From: Candidatus Woesearchaeota archaeon | Lineage (GTDB): Archaea > Nanobdellota > Nanobdellia > Woesearchaeales > JACQNA01 | DNA length: 6,811 bases | Reading direction: 5' to 3' | Assembly (NCBI GenBank): GCA_016203335.1 | Contig: JACQNA010000040.1 | Span: 1-6,811 of the forward strand | Shown: positions 5,047 through 6,811 of the stretch, one piece after another | How positions within the stretch are numbered: the stretch's first letter is position 1 | How the letters are laid out: every line of letters begins with the position of its first letter | Position numbers and translations under genes: made by a program | The notes under the pieces: model-generated | The model's input: the letters and a program-made list of their open reading frames with translations, nothing else | What the model was told of the DNA's origin: nothing | Database searches by the model: none

Positions 5047-5385
5047 TTACTTCTGCAGTTCCAGTATCGCTTCCGCAAGGTCTCCGTTATGCTTCTCAAT
5101 CGCCCGGCGCGCAGAATCCGCATCAGCCCCGGTCTGCTCCACCACTGCCTGCACGTCCTCCTCGGAAATCTCCGGTGCAGACGACCTCTCCCGCACCTCC
5201 TCCTGCCCGCTCACCTGGTAGGTCTGCTGCCCCATCATGCTGACCTTGGCGACAGAAGGGTTGTGGATAATAATCTCCTTATCAGCGGTCCGGATGATTA
5301 CCTCCTGCGCCTCAATGTCGTTCTGCTGCACGCCCATCTTCCGCATGAGCTGCTGCATCTTCCGGGGATCAACGCCGGGGAACAT
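5047..5385 (-). CDS. nac: Archaeal nascent polypeptide-associated complex protein
   Basis: This 112-aa archaeal NAC (alpha-type) homologue forms a homodimer at the ribosome exit tunnel, where it contacts emerging chains. The N-terminus MFPGVDPRKMQQLMRKMGV (1-19) is the family signature. The NAC domain follows (about 20-62, EAQEVIIRTADKEIIIHNPSV then VSMMGQQTYQVSG), with the hydrophobic strands that build the dimer barrel. A charged linker leads to a C-terminal UBA domain (about 74-112, SEEDVQAVVEQTGADADSA then HNGDLAEAILEL). Length and order are as expected. ATG 5385 lies 6 nt after the Sec61-beta stop codon, so both are read from the Sec61-beta promoter. GC at third codon positions is high (30 of the first 36 codons), consistent with a well-expressed housekeeping gene. 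Confidence 0.97.
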   Translation of the reverse strand: MFPGVDPRKMQQLMRKMGVQQNDIEAQEVIIRTADKEIIIHNPSVAKVSMMGQQTYQVSGQEEVRERSSAPEISEEDVQAVVEQTGADADSARRAIEKHNGDLAEAILELQK

Positions 5386-5391
5386 TGCCAG

Positions 5392-5574
5392 CTACCCTAG
5401 GGGCACTCCGAGCCAGCTGCCCCCCTGCCAGTGCAGGAGCAGCACCAAAAGAATGATTACGCCAGCAAGCACCATGATATGTCCGGGCTTAAAGCGGATC
5501 TTGCTCTTATAATCGTCAAAATACCGCACCAGGCCCCCTATCCCTGAGGGCATGCTGATCTTGTCGTCTGCCAT
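5392..5574 (-). CDS. Preprotein translocase subunit Sec61-beta
   Basis: This 60-aa tail-anchored subunit of the archaeal SecYE-beta protein channel is sometimes labelled SecG in archaeal annotation. The cytoplasmic N-terminal part MADDKISMPSGIGGLVRYFD (1-20) has the S-G-x-G-L-x-R-[YF] motif typical of archaeal and eukaryotic Sec61-beta. It is followed by a basic stretch (YKSKIRFKPGHI, 22-33) and one membrane helix (about 34-48, rich in V, I and L). The length is normal. ATG 5574 lies 26-27 nt after a TATA box, so the mRNA should be leaderless. It is the first gene of an operon with NAC; both act where nascent chains leave the ribosome. Confidence 0.95.
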   Translation of the reverse strand: MADDKISMPSGIGGLVRYFDDYKSKIRFKPGHIMVLAGVIILLVLLLHWQGGSWLGVPLG

Positions 5575-5596
5575 AGGGGGATGGAGAGCATTCTGT

Positions 5597-5604
5597 TATA
5601 TAAA
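5597..5604 (-). promoter_or_regulatory. TATA box of the Sec61-beta/NAC operon
   Basis: The minus strand reads TTTATATA centred at about 5600.5, 26-27 nt before ATG 5574. It is the strongest TATA match in the window, in keeping with a housekeeping operon. Confidence 0.75.
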
Positions 5605-5642
5605 CGTTGCTAATCACCGCAGATTGCCGACCAACCTCTTTG

Positions 5643-5812
5643 CGCCACGGGCGGCGGTGCGACGGCTTCGCTGCGCTCAGCCTGCTCGGCACCCCGTCAG
5701 GGACATCCCCCGCCTCGCCGCACGCCGCCATGGCGCTGGATGCGGGTGGGGACGCGCCCTCCGGGCTCCCGCATAGGCGAAGCCGTCCAGCGACCATGCT
5801 GGCGGCGTGCGG
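5643..5812 (-). ncRNA. GC-rich, pseudoknot-capable intergenic element (candidate structured RNA)
   Basis: This non-coding stretch is far more GC-rich than its flanks. Two long perfect helices cross each other. CCGCACGCCGCCA (5718-5730) pairs with TGGCGGCGTGCGG (5800-5812; 13 bp), and GACGGCTTCGC (5661-5671) pairs with GCGAAGCCGTC (5777-5787; 11 bp). Their interleaved order means that, if both form, the RNA is a pseudoknot. Further hairpins fit inside: ATGCGGG/CCCGCAT (5740-5774), CCAGC/GCTGG (5787-5802), GGTGC/GCACC (5656-5692) and CGCC-ACG-GGCG (5643-5653). The minus strand is suggested because the transporter upstream and Sec61-beta downstream both read that way, and the element follows the transporter's T tract. 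It could be a separate RNA, a transporter 3' UTR or a DNA-level palindromic element. No known family was recognised. Confidence 0.5.
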
Positions 5813-5815
5813 AAC

Positions 5816-5820
5816 AAAAA
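5816..5820 (-). terminator. T tract after the transporter gene
   Basis: The minus strand reads TTTTT 16-20 nt past the transporter TAG codon. The tract is flanked by the complementary pentamers GGAAC (plus strand 5811-5815) and GTTCC (5831-5835). This could end the transporter mRNA before the GC-rich element. If so, the element would need its own promoter or arise by read-through. Confidence 0.4.
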
Positions 5821-5835
5821 CGATATAGAGGTTCC

Positions 5836-6636
5836 CTACACCAATCCGCTCAGCGCAAACCCCACGCCATACGATATTACCGCAGCGACTCCTCCAACCA
5901 GCAGCGTCATCAGCCCCTCTCTCCACCAGCTCTGCCCGGTCACCTTGGTCTTGGCAGAGCCGATCAGGAAGAATGCAGCTCCGGTCAGTCCAATGGAGAT
6001 CGGATAGGCGACCGCCTGTGCCGCAGCGGCAAAATAAGATACGATATACGAAATCAGCGGAATCACCCCGATGGAGACAAAAGCAGCAAAGGTCACCAGC
6101 CCCTTTCTCACCGGAGAATTGCCGTCAGGAATCAGCTTGAGCTCATCCCGCATCATGGTGTCTACCCACACTTTCTTATCTGCGGTAATCGTATTGGTCA
6201 CGTGCTCCAGCATCTTTCCGCGGAAGCCCTTGGCGTGATAGATTGCGCGAATTTCCTCCCGCTCGCCCTCAGGCACATGCTGCACCTCCCACTCCTCCCG
6301 CTGCCGCTCCTGCCTGATGAACTCATTGTTTGCCTTGCTGGAGAGGTAATTGCCAATTGCCATGGAGCTGCCATCGGCAAACAAGTTCGCAAACCCAAGA
6401 ATCAGCACAATGCTTGGCGATAATGACGCCCCGGCAACACCTGAAACAACCGCAAAGGTGGTGACACTCCCATCAATCGCCCCGTACACAAAATCTCCCA
6501 CATAGCTGCCTCCGCCTTTGTGGTGCTCTTCTGCACGCTGTATCTCCTGCTTCCGGTGCGCTTCCAGGACCTGCTGGATGTCTTTCTTCCGGAACGCACT
6601 CCGTGCGCGATCAATGCGCCGCCGCTTCTCTTTCAT
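5836..6636 (-). CDS. VIT1/CCC1-family Fe(II)/Mn(II) transporter
   Basis: This 266-aa membrane transporter of the VIT1/CCC1 family moves Fe2+ or Mn2+ out of the cytosol, usually by proton exchange. A basic N-terminal helix (1-40) precedes five membrane helices at about 45-70, 75-99, 176-200, 206-227 and 241-263. Signature stretches are GAIDGSVTTFAVVSG (52-66) and GFANLFADGSSMAIGNYLS (81-99). The cytoplasmic metal-binding domain (about 101-170) has E114, E117, E125 and E128, then M161, M162 and E165. With D55 and M92, these fall at a constant +12 offset from the ligands I recall for plant VIT1 (D43, M80, E102, E105, E113, E116, M149, M150, E153), so the site appears complete. ATG 6636 lies about 27 nt after its TATA box. 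Palindromes upstream suggest regulation. It probably protects against metal excess, as there is no obvious storage compartment. Confidence 0.95.
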   Translation of the reverse strand: MKEKRRRIDRARSAFRKKDIQQVLEAHRKQEIQRAEEHHKGGGSYVGDFVYGAIDGSVTTFAVVSGVAGASLSPSIVLILGFANLFADGSSMAIGNYLSSKANNEFIRQERQREEWEVQHVPEGEREEIRAIYHAKGFRGKMLEHVTNTITADKKVWVDTMMRDELKLIPDGNSPVRKGLVTFAAFVSIGVIPLISYIVSYFAAAAQAVAYPISIGLTGAAFFLIGSAKTKVTGQSWWREGLMTLLVGGVAAVISYGVGFALSGLV

Positions 6637-6659
6637 GCCATCAGTACCAAAGAATGCTG

Positions 6660-6667
6660 TTTTAAAA
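6660..6667 (-). promoter_or_regulatory. TATA box of the transporter gene
   Basis: The minus strand reads TTTTAAAA centred 27-28 nt before ATG 6636, giving a leaderless or nearly leaderless mRNA. The palindrome at 6692-6720 lies about 25 bp upstream of it, a location used by activators or by repressors that act upstream of the TATA box. Confidence 0.65.
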
Positions 6668-6691
6668 GGTTTCTATTGGGAAATTGGTGTG

Positions 6692-6720
6692 TAGCGAAGT
6701 GACATATGTCACTAGCGCTA
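6692..6720. promoter_or_regulatory. Operator-like palindrome upstream of the transporter
   Basis: AGTGACATATGTCACT (6698-6713) is a perfect 16-bp palindrome. It is flanked by TAGCG (6692-6696) and CGCTA (6716-6720), which are also complementary, so the symmetry spans about 29 bp with one or two unpaired bases per side. It fits a dimeric DNA-binding regulator, or a cruciform/hairpin. It lies in the promoter region of a metal transporter, which makes a metal-responsive factor a fair guess only. Confidence 0.5.
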
Positions 6721-6766
6721 AAATAACCTAGCAAAATCAAAATAAATGCTTGTTGGTGTTTTGTTA

Positions 6767-6789
6767 TTTAGGCTGCTGTGCGGCCTAAA
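6767..6789. promoter_or_regulatory. Inverted repeat TTTAGGC-N9-GCCTAAA
   Basis: TTTAGGC (6767-6773) and GCCTAAA (6783-6789) form a perfect 7-bp inverted repeat with a 9-nt spacer. The TTAGG/CCTAA half-sites resemble DtxR/IdeR-family boxes, which govern iron and manganese genes. The repeat ends directly before a possible start codon at 6790. It could equally be a hairpin at the 3' end of a gene beyond the right edge. Confidence 0.4.
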
Positions 6790-6811
6790 ATGATTGTAGC
6801 GCATCCTGAAC
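6790..6811 (+). CDS. Possible start of a further gene, cut by the window edge
   Basis: ATG at 6790-6792 opens seven codons (MIVAHPE) that continue off the right edge. A TATA-like TTATTTA at 6764-6770 lies about 23 nt upstream, slightly closer than the 26-28 nt used by other genes here. The inverted repeat ending at 6789 sits exactly between them, where a repressor site would be expected. Far too short to identify. Confidence 0.2.

Noticed and set aside
288..5803. Ten-base match CCATGCTGGC between the tRNA gene and the GC-rich gap
   Set aside because: A single 10-mer match in a GC-rich stretch is expected by chance and the tRNA copy is explained by its D arm.
5643..5812. HDV-like self-cleaving ribozyme, because the helix order is a pseudoknot and GCATGGTC appears on the minus strand
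   Set aside because: The first helix is 13 bp where HDV-like folds need about 7, and the conserved catalytic C segment and loop nucleotides are not found at the right places.
5516..5926. Minus-strand open frame of 136 codons across the GC-rich gap
   Set aside because: It overlaps the ends of Sec61-beta and the transporter and the promoter between them. Its G/A/R/S-rich product has no domain. High GC makes long chance frames likely.
5740..6423. Plus-strand open frame of 227 codons
   Set aside because: It is antisense to the clearly real transporter gene, and the product is low-complexity and R/H/P/Q-rich without any motif.

Overview
The window looks like an archaeal chromosome, most likely a DPANN-type lineage (Woesearchaeota/Pacearchaeota-like; the lineage is my inference). 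It carries an archaeal nascent polypeptide-associated complex (NAC) protein and a Sec61-beta subunit. TATA boxes of the TTTAWA type are used instead of bacterial -35/-10 elements. Almost every transcription unit has its TATA box centred 26-28 nt before the start codon, so most first genes should be leaderless. No convincing Shine-Dalgarno site was found in front of the starts I checked.

Layout. 1-241: AT-rich, no supported gene, with a short phased repeat and the T-tract terminator of the next gene. 242-314 (-): tRNA-His(GTG) with its own promoter. 363-2102 (-): a tight four-gene unit, read in the order small helical protein (61 aa), helical HEPN-like protein (148 aa), MinD/ParA-type ATPase (224 aa), four-helix membrane protein (147 aa). 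2151-2546 (-): DoxX-family membrane protein, divergent from a 379-aa plus-strand gene (2622-3761). 3762-4081: a dense array of hairpins, most of it enclosed by one closing helix. 4082-5014 (-): NUDIX hydrolase. 5047-5574 (-): Sec61-beta and NAC, a translation/secretion pair. 5575-5835: a GC-rich intergenic region with long crossing helices. 5836-6636 (-): VIT1/CCC1-family iron/manganese transporter with the full set of recognisable metal ligands. 6637-6811: palindrome-rich control region, possibly the start of a further plus-strand gene at the edge.

How it fits together. Sec61-beta and NAC both act at the ribosome exit/translocon interface and form a two-gene operon. The MinD-like ATPase is translationally coupled to the 148-aa protein and followed closely by the membrane protein, suggesting one membrane-associated module of unknown role. 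The 379-aa gene and the NUDIX gene are convergent and, by residue alignment, look like paralogues of one NUDT22-like two-domain architecture. The plus-strand copy has lost most of the catalytic NUDIX glutamates. The hairpin array sits exactly between them.

The features most worth follow-up are the hairpin array (about 3782-4040), the pseudoknot-capable element (about 5643-5812), which shares a 12-mer with it, and the active/degenerate NUDIX pair. The two structured elements could be non-coding RNAs, palindromic mobile elements or elaborate 3' ends. The sequence alone does not decide between these.
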